A stretch of DNA of 64,000 nt from Streptomyces aculeolatus (GTDB lineage: Bacteria > Actinomycetota > Actinomycetes > Streptomycetales > Streptomycetaceae): NCBI RefSeq assembly GCF_020400605.1, contig NZ_JAINRD010000016.1:124001-188000 (forward strand). The letters run 5' to 3'. The notes under the pieces are model-generated. The model was not told the DNA's origin, ran no database searches, and saw only the letters and a list, made by a program, of their open reading frames with translations. This document shows positions 43,969 to 53,500 of this stretch, piece after piece (within the stretch, counting starts at the first letter, position 1; every line of letters begins with the position of its first letter). Made by a program: the position numbers and the translations under genes.

Positions 43969-45807
43969 ATGAGTGTTCCGGAAAGCGTGCGCATCCTCTG
44001 GTCGTTCGCCAGGCCCCACCGGCGGGTGCTGGCCCTCGGCCTGCTGCTGGCGCTGGCCGGCTCCGCCCTCGGCCTCGCGTCCCCGATGGTGACGAAGTGG
44101 GTGCTGGACTCCCTGGCCGGCGACGCCTCGCTCACCGGCCCCGTCGTCACGCTCCTGGTGCTGATGGTCGTCGGCGCCGTCCTGGGGCACCGGCAGTGGG
44201 TCATCCTCGGCGCGGTCGGCGAGCGGGTGGTGCTGGACGCGCGCGAGTCGATGGTGCGCCGCTTCTTCCGTGCCACGGTGCCGGGCGTGACCGCGCGGCC
44301 GCCGGGCGAGCTGGTCTCCCGGGCCGTCTCCGACACGACCCTGCTGCACGCCTCCGCCTCGGGCGCCGTCGTCGGCCTGGTCAACGCCGTGGTCATGCTG
44401 GTCGGCACGCTGGCGATGATGGCCGTGCTCGACCTGGTGCTGCTCGCGACCACGGTCGCGTCGGTGATCCTCGTCGTCGTCCTCTTCGCCACGCTGATGC
44501 CCGCCATCGCGCGGGCGCAGGAGCAGGCGCAGGAGCACGTGGGCCGGCTCGGCGGCCGGCTCGAAGGGGCCCTGCGCGCGGTGCGTACGGTCAAGGCCAG
44601 CGGCGCCGAGGAGCGCCAGGCCGACCGGATAGCCCAGGACGCCCGCTCCGCCGCCGACCACGGCCTGAAGGCGGTCCGGCTGGAGGCCGCGGTCTGGGTG
44701 ATCGCATGGACGGGCATCGAGCTGGCGATCATCCTCGTGCTCGGCATCGGCGCGTGGCGCGTGGACGCCGGGACGCTGGAGGTCTCCGGGCTGATCGCCT
44801 TCCTGCTCTACGCGTTCGGTCTGATGGGGCCGGTGACCGAGCTGAGCGAGCACACCTCGGAGCTGCAGTCGGGGATCGCCGCGGCCAAGCGCATCCGCGC
44901 GATCGAGGAGCTGGCCACCGAGGAGGGGTCAGCGAGTGCGGCGGCCGGGCAGGGCGGCGGGCGGACCGACGGCCGGGCGCGCACCGGGGCCGGCGGGGCC
45001 GTGCTCGAACTGCGGGGCGTCACCGCCGGGTACGGACCGGGCCGCGAGCCCGCGGTGCGCGGCATCGACCTCGCCGTCCCGCGCCGCGGGCACACGGCCA
45101 TCGTGGGCCCGTCCGGCGCCGGCAAGACGACGCTCCTGTCGCTGGTCCTGCGCTTCCTGGAGCCCCAGGAGGGCGAACTGGCGCTCGACGGGCGGCCGTA
45201 CGAAGAGCTGCGCCACCCCGACATCCGCGCCCGGATGGCGTACGTGGAGCAGGACACCCCGGTCGTCCCCGGCACCATCAGGGACAACCTGCTGTTCTCC
45301 CGCCCGGACGCCGGCGAGGAGGACCTGCGCCGGGTGCTGCGCGACGTGCGGCTCGCCGAGAAGGTCGACGGCCTCGACGACGGGCTGGACACCGAGCTGT
45401 CCTCGGCCGCCGTCTCCGGCGGCGAGCGCCAGCGCATCGCGCTGGCCCGCGCGCTGCTGCGCGAGCCCGACGTGCTGCTGCTGGACGAGGCCACCGCCCA
45501 GCTCGACGCGCTCACCGAGGCAGCGGTGCACGAGTGCATACGCGCCCGGGCGCGGGCCGGCGCCGTCGTCACCATCGCCCACCGGCTGTCGACGGTGATC
45601 GACGCGGACACCATCGTGGTGATGGAGGCCGGCCGGATCCGCGCCCGCGGCACGCACGGGGAACTACTGGCCGCCGACGCGCTCTACCGCGACCTGGTGG
45701 AGGCCCTGCGCATCGCCTCGGCGGGGTCGGGGGCCGCTGCGCCCGCCGGTCACGCAGCGGCCCCCGCCACCGTCGCCGCCCCCGGTGCGCCTCAGCGCAC
45801 CGGGTAG
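43969..45807 (+). CDS. ABC exporter, fused permease and ATPase
   Basis: 612 residues: a six-helix ABC transmembrane domain (~10-300), a ~35-residue Gly/Arg/Ala linker, and an ATPase domain with Walker A GPSGAGKTT, VEQDTPVVPGTIRDNL Q-loop region, signature VSGGERQR, Walker B LLLDEAT and IAHRLSTV. Half-transporter of the MsbA/multidrug type, functioning as a homodimer or with an unlinked partner. The divergent TetR gene suggests drug- or metabolite-induced efflux. Its 3' end overlaps the convergent protease gene by 16 bp. Confidence 0.94.
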   Translation: MSVPESVRILWSFARPHRRVLALGLLLALAGSALGLASPMVTKWVLDSLAGDASLTGPVVTLLVLMVVGAVLGHRQWVILGAVGERVVLDARESMVRRFFRATVPGVTARPPGELVSRAVSDTTLLHASASGAVVGLVNAVVMLVGTLAMMAVLDLVLLATTVASVILVVVLFATLMPAIARAQEQAQEHVGRLGGRLEGALRAVRTVKASGAEERQADRIAQDARSAADHGLKAVRLEAAVWVIAWTGIELAIILVLGIGAWRVDAGTLEVSGLIAFLLYAFGLMGPVTELSEHTSELQSGIAAAKRIRAIEELATEEGSASAAAGQGGGRTDGRARTGAGGAVLELRGVTAGYGPGREPAVRGIDLAVPRRGHTAIVGPSGAGKTTLLSLVLRFLEPQEGELALDGRPYEELRHPDIRARMAYVEQDTPVVPGTIRDNLLFSRPDAGEEDLRRVLRDVRLAEKVDGLDDGLDTELSSAAVSGGERQRIALARALLREPDVLLLDEATAQLDALTEAAVHECIRARARAGAVVTIAHRLSTVIDADTIVVMEAGRIRARGTHGELLAADALYRDLVEALRIASAGSGAAAPAGHAAAPATVAAPGAPQRTG

Positions 45808-48800
45808 GCGTCGACGATGGTCTGGTCGACGGTCCGGCCTTCGGCGGCCGAGCCCGCGACCCGTACGGAGACGGAGTCACCCGCGCGCAGCCGCACCCCG
45901 GGGGCGACGGCCTTCACGGATCCGTCCGGCATGGGCACGGCCAGCATGCGGTGCCAGCGCCCGCCGGCGTCCGTGGACACCCACAGCCGCAGCGTGCCCT
46001 TCTCCTTGCGCCAGTCGCCCGGGGTCTCCGAGGACACCAGCCGGGCCTCCAGCACCAGCGGCACGCCTGCGCGCAGCGAGCCGTCGTCGCGCGTCGGCGG
46101 CCGGTGGTCGACGGTGAGCAGCCGCGGATGGGTGGCCGACCTGCCGGGCTCCGGCCCCTGGGAGGGGAACGTCCAACTGGTCCGCGTCCTGCTGCCGATC
46201 GGCAGCCGCGAGGTGTCCGGGTTCGCGGTGTGCTCCAGGCGGAAGGCCGCCGGCTCCGGCGGTACGTCGAAGTACGAGCTGCCGGGCGCGCGCGCCTGCA
46301 CCTCGGTGCCGTTGCGGTACAGCCGCAGGGTCTCGTCGCCGAACGCGCCGTCGGTCGGCTCCTGCCCGCTGTGCTCGCCGTCGCTGAGGTCGGCGGGTAC
46401 GGACAGGCTGCTGCCGTAGTGGTTGCCGGCGACCACCGCCGGTGCCACGCCGCGGAACCACGCGGGCGAGCGGCGCTCCCCCTGCTCGTACGACGTCATC
46501 CTGTCGCACAGCGAGATCTGCGCCGGCGGCGCGGTCACGCAGTGGCTCCAGCGCACCTCGGGCCCCGCGGTGACCAGTTCGGTCCTGCGCTGCGGCACGT
46601 CCAGCGGCTCGCTCATGGCGTACGAGGCGTGGATCCGGTCGGTGTAGGTGAAGCGGGTCTCGACGTACCGGTCGGGGCGGCCGTGCAGCGAGCGGTAGTC
46701 GGGCGTCAGCCGGGCGAGGCGCCGGGCCTCGGCGCGGGAGACGTCGTAGACCGGCGGGTCGGCGACCTCCTCGCCGCCGAGGACGAGTTCGTACAGGTCC
46801 GCCTGCCGGCCGCGCGCGGGGCCCGTGGCCTCCAGCCGCCAGCGGGTCTCGAACGCCACGGTGCCGCTGTCGACCGGGCCGGTCGGCTGGAGGAACACCC
46901 GCCCGTCGGCGACCTCCTCGCCGTCGGCGTAGATGCCGTCGCCGATGCCCGAGCCCTTCGCGGCGTCGCCGCGCTGGTAGTGGATGGAGACGTGCCCGAC
47001 CTCGGTCTCCTCCCCCGCGACCTGCGCGGGGCGCAGCTGCTTCGCCTTGCGGGCGTCGATGGTGTACTCCATGTCGCCGTCGAGCACGACCTCGGGCGAG
47101 CCGGCGAACGCCACCGTGGCCGGGGAGCCGTCCCGCGCCGGTGTCTCCACCTTCGCCATCACGCTGAGCGGGCCGGGCAGCAGGCGGGCCGTGCCCCGGC
47201 CGTTCCCGTCGAGCTGCACGGCCTGGGAGCCGCCGCCGGTCACCGGGCGGTACTCCTTCATGTTGGCCAGCCACACGGTGCCGCCGGCCCAGGGCTCGCC
47301 GTTCCGGTCGAGCACGGTCAGCCGGATGTCGTACCGGGGCGGTTCGAGGTAGGCGTTGAACGGGAGGGTGACGGTGTCGTGGCCCGCGCGCCCGACCACG
47401 ACCCCGCCGGCGTAGACGCGCGGCTGCGCCGCCGCGGGGGTGAGGGTGGCCGTGATCGTCCGCTTCTCGCCCGGCGCCACGGTGACCCGCGCGGGGCTGA
47501 GGGTCAGCAGGTCGTCGGGGGCCTCGTCGCCGTACACGTCGCGGGCGTTGTCGGAGAGGTCCAGCTCCTCGGGCTCGGTGCCGTTGTTGGTGACGGCGAA
47601 CTCGACCGTGCGCGGCTCGGTGCTCTCGGGGTAGCGCAGGTAGCCGAAGTCGACGTTGCCGCGGTCGAATTCGAGGGTGTCGGAGACGGCGCCGGGCAGG
47701 TCGAGCACGCCCGCGCCGGCGTACTGCGACTGGGTCTTGTCCGCCTCCCCGTCCGCGGTGGTCATGAGCGCGGTCTTCACCCGCTCCCAGCTCCAGTCGG
47801 GGTGCTTCTCCAGCAGCACCGCGGCGGCCCCGGCGACCTGCGGCGCGGCCTGCGAGGTGCCCTCCATCACCGTGTACGGATCGGCCGTGCCGCCGCCGGA
47901 GCGGGCGCCGGCGATCTCGCGGCCGGGCGCGATCAGGTCGGGCTTGGCGCGGAAGGTGCCGGAAGTCGGCCCGACGCTGGAGAAGTGCGCGGTCTTGCCG
48001 GTGCGGACCGCGGCGCCGACGGTCAGCGCGCTGTCCGCGATGCCGGGCGACTGGATGGAGCCGCCGAACGGGCCCGCGTTGCCGGCCGCGGCGACGAAGA
48101 GGGTGCCGGTGTCGGCCGTGAGCCGGTCCAGGGCGAGGGCGACCGGGTCGTCGCCCTTCCCCGGCTGCGCGCCGAGGCTGAGGTTCGCGACCTCCGCGCC
48201 CTGCTCGGTGGCCCACTCCATGCCCGCGATGACCCAGGACTGCTGCCCCCGGCCCGCGTCGTCCAGCACCCGGGCGTTGAGCAGCCGGGCGCCGTGGGCG
48301 ACGCCGCGGCGGGCGCCGTCCGCCGCGGCGCCGGTGCCGGCGACGAGGGAGGCGACGTGGGTGCCGTGGCCGTTGGGGTCGCCGGTGGTGCCGCTGCCGG
48401 TGAAGTCCGCGGCGGCGGCGACCTGGCCGTGCAGGTCGGGGTGGTCGGTGTCGATACCGGAGTCGAGCACGGCGACGTCGACGCCGGCGCCGCTCAGGCC
48501 GCTCTCCCAGACCTCGGGAGCGCCGATCATGCCGAGGTTCCAGTCGAGTTCGGCGGCCCGTACCTCGCGGTCGAGCCACACCTTCGTCACCCCGGCCGCG
48601 GCCCGGGGCCCGGCGGGGGCGGCCAGCCGCTCGGCGAAGCCGGCGGCGGCGTCCTTGGGCAGTTCGACGGCGGTGGCGTCGACGCTGGGCAGCCTGCGCG
48701 CGCCGGCCGCCGCGTCGAGGGCGGCCAGCGGGCGCGGGCCGCGGACGATCAGCGGGAGGGTGTCGGTGGCCGCGTCGTCGTAGTCCATCGCGGCGAGCGC

Positions 48801-49226
48801 GGTGACGTTGAACAGCTCGACGTCCAGGACCCGGGGCACCAGTCCCGCCACCGCGTCGGGGACGACGTACACGTCGCCGCCCTCGTGCAGGGTCGTGAAC
48901 GAAGGCTTTGCGCCGGAGCCTTCGGGGGGCGCCACGGAGACGGTGGGGCGGCCGCCGGCGGCGGGGCCGAGGGTGACGGTGTCGCCCGTCACGAGGGTGA
49001 CCTCGGTGCCGGGCCGGGCCCCGGCGGCGGGGCCGTCGTCCGGGCCGGACGGGGCGGCCTGCGGGGCCCCCGGGGCGGTTGAGGTTGCGGTGGCGAATGC
49101 CGCCGGGTGTGACACTGGCGATTCCGGCAGCGCTGTGGCTAGAGAGGGCACGGAGGCCAGCAACGAGGCGAGGCAGCCGAGCACGGCGGCGCGGACGGGC
49201 AGATGACGCCGGGGCGAACGATGCAT
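45792..49226 (-). CDS. Large secreted subtilisin-like (S8) protease
   Basis: 1144 residues. Signal peptide (~1-33), propeptide-like region with VTLVTGDTVTL, then an S8 catalytic domain (~225-490) with Asp255 (AVLDSGID), His287 (NGHGTH) and Ser458 (EGTSQAAP; Gln replaces the common Met after Ser). The remaining ~650 residues are beta-rich, with a cleaved-precursor or substrate-binding role likely, and no sorting signal. Start ATG 49226 (MHRSPRR). Divergent from the LuxR gene, and built like the second protease at 50.6-54.4 kb. A GCGAC-N2-GTCGC palindrome lies 51 bp upstream. Confidence 0.93.
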   Translation of the reverse strand: MHRSPRRHLPVRAAVLGCLASLLASVPSLATALPESPVSHPAAFATATSTAPGAPQAAPSGPDDGPAAGARPGTEVTLVTGDTVTLGPAAGGRPTVSVAPPEGSGAKPSFTTLHEGGDVYVVPDAVAGLVPRVLDVELFNVTALAAMDYDDAATDTLPLIVRGPRPLAALDAAAGARRLPSVDATAVELPKDAAAGFAERLAAPAGPRAAAGVTKVWLDREVRAAELDWNLGMIGAPEVWESGLSGAGVDVAVLDSGIDTDHPDLHGQVAAAADFTGSGTTGDPNGHGTHVASLVAGTGAAADGARRGVAHGARLLNARVLDDAGRGQQSWVIAGMEWATEQGAEVANLSLGAQPGKGDDPVALALDRLTADTGTLFVAAAGNAGPFGGSIQSPGIADSALTVGAAVRTGKTAHFSSVGPTSGTFRAKPDLIAPGREIAGARSGGGTADPYTVMEGTSQAAPQVAGAAAVLLEKHPDWSWERVKTALMTTADGEADKTQSQYAGAGVLDLPGAVSDTLEFDRGNVDFGYLRYPESTEPRTVEFAVTNNGTEPEELDLSDNARDVYGDEAPDDLLTLSPARVTVAPGEKRTITATLTPAAAQPRVYAGGVVVGRAGHDTVTLPFNAYLEPPRYDIRLTVLDRNGEPWAGGTVWLANMKEYRPVTGGGSQAVQLDGNGRGTARLLPGPLSVMAKVETPARDGSPATVAFAGSPEVVLDGDMEYTIDARKAKQLRPAQVAGEETEVGHVSIHYQRGDAAKGSGIGDGIYADGEEVADGRVFLQPTGPVDSGTVAFETRWRLEATGPARGRQADLYELVLGGEEVADPPVYDVSRAEARRLARLTPDYRSLHGRPDRYVETRFTYTDRIHASYAMSEPLDVPQRRTELVTAGPEVRWSHCVTAPPAQISLCDRMTSYEQGERRSPAWFRGVAPAVVAGNHYGSSLSVPADLSDGEHSGQEPTDGAFGDETLRLYRNGTEVQARAPGSSYFDVPPEPAAFRLEHTANPDTSRLPIGSRTRTSWTFPSQGPEPGRSATHPRLLTVDHRPPTRDDGSLRAGVPLVLEARLVSSETPGDWRKEKGTLRLWVSTDAGGRWHRMLAVPMPDGSVKAVAPGVRLRAGDSVSVRVAGSAAEGRTVDQTIVDAYPVR

Positions 49227-49274
49227 GACTCGGGTTGTAACCCGCCCGTCCGGCGCCTAGGAAGCGGTTTCCGT

Positions 49275-49290
49275 TGGCGACTTGTCGCCA
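49275..49290. promoter_or_regulatory. Palindrome TGGCGAC-TT-GTCGCCA in the protease/LuxR gap
   Basis: Perfect 7-bp arms with a TT centre between the divergent protease and LuxR-type genes. The inner GCGAC-N2-GTCGC is repeated upstream of the second S8 protease (54469-54480). Candidate operator for the LuxR-type regulator encoded alongside. Confidence 0.6.
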
Positions 49291-49294
49291 TGTC

Positions 49295-49305
49295 GGCCAT
49301 TGGCC
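49295..49305. promoter_or_regulatory. Second palindrome GGCCA-T-TGGCC beside the first
   Basis: An 11-bp perfect palindrome only four bases from the GCGAC element, about 50 bp before the LuxR start. It may be a second half of a composite operator or an autoregulatory site. Confidence 0.45.
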
Positions 49306-49356
49306 AGACAGGGTGCAGGGGCGGCGGAGGCCCGTGGGGAAGGAGCGTGAGAGACG

Positions 49357-50373
49357 GTGCTGGAGCCGGCAGGCGTCGAACCGACGGAGGAACGGGTGTA
49401 CCGGCTGCTGGTCGGGCTGCACGGCGCGGACGCGGAGTCCGTGGCCGGGGAGCTGGGCCTCGACCGGCGGCGGGCGGAGTCACTGCTGACGTCGCTGCGG
49501 GAGAAGGGACTTGTCAGCGGCCCGGAGCAACGCGCCGACGGCTCCGGGCACTTCGTGCCCGTGGCGCCGGACGTGGCGCTCGGGCCGCGGCTGCTGCGCG
49601 GGCAGGAGGCCCTGGAGCGGGCCAGGCGCGGGGTGACGGAGCTGGCCGAGGAGTTCCGGGCGGGCGGGCGGCGCCGCGACGCGCGGCAGCTCGTCGAGGT
49701 CGTCACCGGCGTGGCGGCGATCCGGCAGCAGATACGCGACCTCGCCTACGGCGCGCGGAGGGAGGTGCTGGCGCTGTGCAAGGCGGGCCACGTGGCGATG
49801 CCCTCGGAGGACAACGACGAGGAGTTCGAGATGCTCGCCAAGGGCGTGCGCTACCGCGTGATCTACGAGCGCGCGCTGCTGGAGGAGCCCGGGATGCTGG
49901 GCAACGTCGCCCTCGGCGTGCGCGCGGGCGAGGCGGCGCGGGCGGCGAGCGCGCTCCCGGTGCGGCTGATGATCGCGGACGGGGCGCTGGCGCTGTGCCC
50001 GCTGGTGCCGAACGCGGACAGCAGGTTCGGCGAGCCGACGGTCGCGGTGGTACGCAGCAGCGCCCTGCTGGACGCGCTGATCGCCCTCTTCGAGAGCCAG
50101 TGGGCGGCGGCGTCGCCGCTGCACGTCACCGGGGCGGGCGAGCTGGCCGGCCTCGGCGACGGTGCGGGGCCGCCGGGGCCGGCGCTGGCGGAGGACGAGC
50201 GCTATCTCCTGTCGCTGGTGGTGGCGGGACTCGCGGACAAGGCGATCGCCACCCAGCTCGGCATCAGCCAGCGCACGGTGCAGCGCCGGCTGCGGGACAT
50301 GATGGGCCGGGTGGGTGCGGACACCCGGGCGCAGTTGGTGTGGCAGGCCGCCCGCCGCGACTGGCTGCCGTGA
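49357..50373 (+). CDS. LuxR-type helix-turn-helix regulator with N-terminal TrmB-like domain
   Basis: 338 residues from GTG 49357 (AAGGAG 11 bases upstream). N-terminal winged-helix like TrmB (~8-60: VYRLLVGLHGADAESVAGELGLDRRRAESLLTSLREKGLV), a middle region (~80-255) of PLD-like/sensor type, and a C-terminal LuxR-family DNA-binding domain (~275-330: LLSLVVAGLADKAIATQLGISQRTVQRRLRDMMGRVGA). It is flanked by two S8 protease genes. Members of this class next to Streptomyces subtilisins are common, and the shared palindromes make it the likely protease regulator; inference. Confidence 0.92.
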   Translation: MLEPAGVEPTEERVYRLLVGLHGADAESVAGELGLDRRRAESLLTSLREKGLVSGPEQRADGSGHFVPVAPDVALGPRLLRGQEALERARRGVTELAEEFRAGGRRRDARQLVEVVTGVAAIRQQIRDLAYGARREVLALCKAGHVAMPSEDNDEEFEMLAKGVRYRVIYERALLEEPGMLGNVALGVRAGEAARAASALPVRLMIADGALALCPLVPNADSRFGEPTVAVVRSSALLDALIALFESQWAAASPLHVTGAGELAGLGDGAGPPGPALAEDERYLLSLVVAGLADKAIATQLGISQRTVQRRLRDMMGRVGADTRAQLVWQAARRDWLP

Positions 50374-50542
50374 CGGCGGCGGGGAAGGCCGCGGGGAGGA
50401 CCGCAGGGGAGATCGCGGACGGCTGAGCGCCGGCCCGTGTCCGTACGGAGGACGCACGTGCGCGTGCGCCCTCGGAACACGCGTGCCCGTACGGCACCGG
50501 CGCCCCGCCCCGGGGTGTCCCCGGCAGGGCGCGGGGCACCCG

Positions 50543-50578
50543 CACCGGTGCGGCCGGATCGCTCCGGCCGCACCGGTG
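50543..50578. terminator. 16-bp-stem hairpin between LuxR and second S8 protease
   Basis: Perfect 16-bp arms beginning CACCGGTGCGGCCGGA with a TCGC loop, in the 215-bp gap between convergent genes. The longest tetraloop hairpin in the window; can serve both strands. Confidence 0.75.
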
Positions 50579-50588
50579 GCGGGCGGTG

Positions 50589-53500
50589 TCACTTCAGCGC
50601 GTAGGCCCGCTTCACCGTCTGCTCGACGCGGTTGCCGGCGTCGTCCCACGCCTTCACCCGCAGCGAGACGAAGCCGCCGTCGTCACCCACCGGGGGGTGC
50701 AGCAGCCAGAGGCGGTAGCTCCCGTCCCACCAGGGCATCGCCACGGCCTTCTTCCAGGTGGTGCCGTCATCGAGGGACGTGGAGACCTCCATCCCCTTGA
50801 TGCGCCGCCCGTCGAGGCCGTCCTGGTGCCGCGCCGTGATGCCGATCGGCACGAGCCGCCCGCCGGGCGCCGCGCCGCGCGCGTCGGTCGGCACGTCGTA
50901 GTCCAGCTGCAGCAGCGGCAGGAGGTCCTGCTCGTCCGCCGCCGGGCGCTCGGCCGCGAACGACCAGCTGGTGCGCGAGCTGACGCCCGTGCGCCACTCG
51001 GGGGTGGTCCGGTCGACCGCGAGGTCGAGGCGGTACGTCCCCTTCCCGGCGCCGCCCGCGGGGAACGCGCCCCACGCCGTGCGGCCTTCGGCCAGCTTCT
51101 CGCCGTCGCGGTACAGCACCGCGGACGACTTGTCCGCCGGCGCGCTCCACTCGCCGCCGTCCAGGCGGCTGTAGTGCCCTTCCTCGGAGTCGGCGAACTC
51201 CGGGATGCGGATGGTGAGCTGGTCGCCCTCGCGGTACGAGGTCAGCCCCGCCACGCCGCGCGGGATCGCGGGCCGCACCACGGGCGCGAACCAGGTCTCC
51301 TCGACCCGCTCGCCCGCACGGTAGCTGCGGGCCTCCTGGATCATGCCGCCGGCCAGCGGGTTCATGGTGTCCTGGGTGTAGCGGTGGTGGACGTTGTGGC
51401 GCCAGATCGTGTCACCGGCGCTCACGTACTCGGTGCGCTTGTGCGGGGTGGGCACGTGCCGCTGGTACTGGTTGATCGCGGTGCCCATCCACGGCCGCCA
51501 GCCGAAGCGCTGCTCCTTCGTCCAGGGGTTGCCGCCGCTGTCGCGGTAACCCGTCTGGACGGTGGCGGTGTTCGAGCCGGTCACCCGGTGCACCACGCGC
51601 TCGGGCACCTGCTGCTTCGCCACCTGCATCACGTCGTACATGTACGGGCTGGAGGGCGTGCCGCGCAGTTCGACCGTCGCCCGGCCCTCCGCGAGCACCG
51701 CGCGCAGCTCCTGGCCGACGTCGTGGCGGACCATCGCGCCCACCGCGGGCAGCCGGTCGCCGCCGGGCCGCCAGACGCTCCAGCCGGCCGAGCCCTCCGA
51801 GGAGATGACGATGACGTGGCGCGCGCCGGCGGCCGCGGCGCGGCGCACGGCGTCCTCGTCCTGCGGGCTGTCGCCGTCGACCAGCACGGCGGCCCGGGAC
51901 AGGTCGGCGCCGTCGCCGGCGAGGGCCGCGAAGTCGGCCTCCGTGCCCGCCCCGGCGTCGACCAGCGGCAGCCGCAGGGTGCCGTCCACGGCCGGGGAGC
52001 GGCCCATCAGCCGCACGGCCTCGATGTCGGCGCGGCGCTGCGACCCGGTGCCGCGGACGGTGCCCGTCAGCATCGGGGCCTCCAGCTGCCAGCGGGAGGA
52101 GACCTCGAAGACGCCGTCGCGGGCCTTGTCGGTCGGCGTCACGTAGAGCTTGCGGCCGTCGACGCTGAACTCCATGTGCCCGTGGGAGATGCTGCGGCTG
52201 CCGAACTCGCGGTGGCTGTAGAAGCTCATGACGGCTTCCTGCACGGCGGGCTTCGGCGTCTCGATCTCGACCTCGTTGGCCTCGCGTGCGTCGAGGACGA
52301 CCTCCAGGTCGCGGTCCACCTTCAGCTGCGGGTCGACGATGAGGCTGTCGACGCTGCCGCCCGGGATCTTGTCGGAGATCACCGCGTGCAGGAAGTAGTC
52401 GCCCTCCGGCACCTCGACCGTCAGCGACTTGCCCGCGGGGATGTACTTGACGACGTCGTAGCGGTCGTCCTCGCCGAAGAGCGTGACGGGGTTGACGAAG
52501 GCGGGCTCCCCGGCGCGGTCGATGCCGCGCAGGGTGACGGTGCGCGTGGGCGCCTCGCGGACCGCGCCGATGGTGGTGTGGGCGACGGTGTCGCCGGTGG
52601 TGGCGGTGACGTACCCGCCGTAGCGGCCGGGGCGCAGCCCCGCCGGGTCGAGGGTGACGGGGACGGTCGCGGTGCCGCCCGCGGCTATCTCGACGGTGTC
52701 GCCGTCGGGCAGGCCCACGGCGTCGGCCGGGACCGGCTCGCCGCTCGCGGCGCGCAGGGAGGCGTCGAGCCGCAGGCTCACGGGCGCGTCGGAGGCGTTG
52801 GTGTACGTGATCTCGCGGCGTACCGGCTCGCCGCCCTCGTCGACGCCGCCGAAGCCGAGGGTGCCGGTGGCGTACACCTGCTGGGCGTCGGCGCGCGCGG
52901 CGTCCACGCGCCCGCCGCCCTGCTCGTAGACCGTCAGGTCGTCGTGCCGCTTCGCGGTGCTGACCAGGGCGTCCTTGAGCTGCTGCGCGGTCCAGTCGGG
53001 GTGGCGCTGGGCGATCAGCGCGGCGGCGCCGGCGACGTGCGGCGCGGCCATGGAGGTGCCGGAGGCGGCGGTGTAGAGGTCGTCCACGGGCGTGCCCATG
53101 GCGGTGCCGGCCGCGCGGGCGGCGACGATGTCGACGCCGGGCGCGGTGATGTCGGGCTTGACTGCGAGGTCGCCGACGCGCGGGCCGCGGCTGGAGAAGC
53201 CGGCCAGTGACTCGTCGCGGTCGACGGCGCCCACGGTGAGCGCGGCGTCCGCGGCGCCGGGCGAGCCGACGGTGGCGGAACCCGGGCCGCTGTTGCCGGC
53301 CGAGGCGACGAAGAGCGTGCCGGTCTCGGCGGTCAGCCGGTTCAGGCCGAGGCTCAGCGCGTCGGTGCCGTCGGTGGGCGCGTCGGTGCCGAGGCTCATG
53401 TTGACCACGTCGGCGCCGGCGCCGGCGGCCCACTCCATGCCGGCGAGCACCTGCGACTCGGAGCCGAAGCCGTCGTCGCCGAGCACCTTGCCGACCAGCA

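Noticed and set aside
43758..49082. 1774-codon plus-strand open frame
   Set aside because: Runs out of frame through the ABC exporter and antisense to the S8 protease; Arg/Gly/Val-rich nonsense composition.
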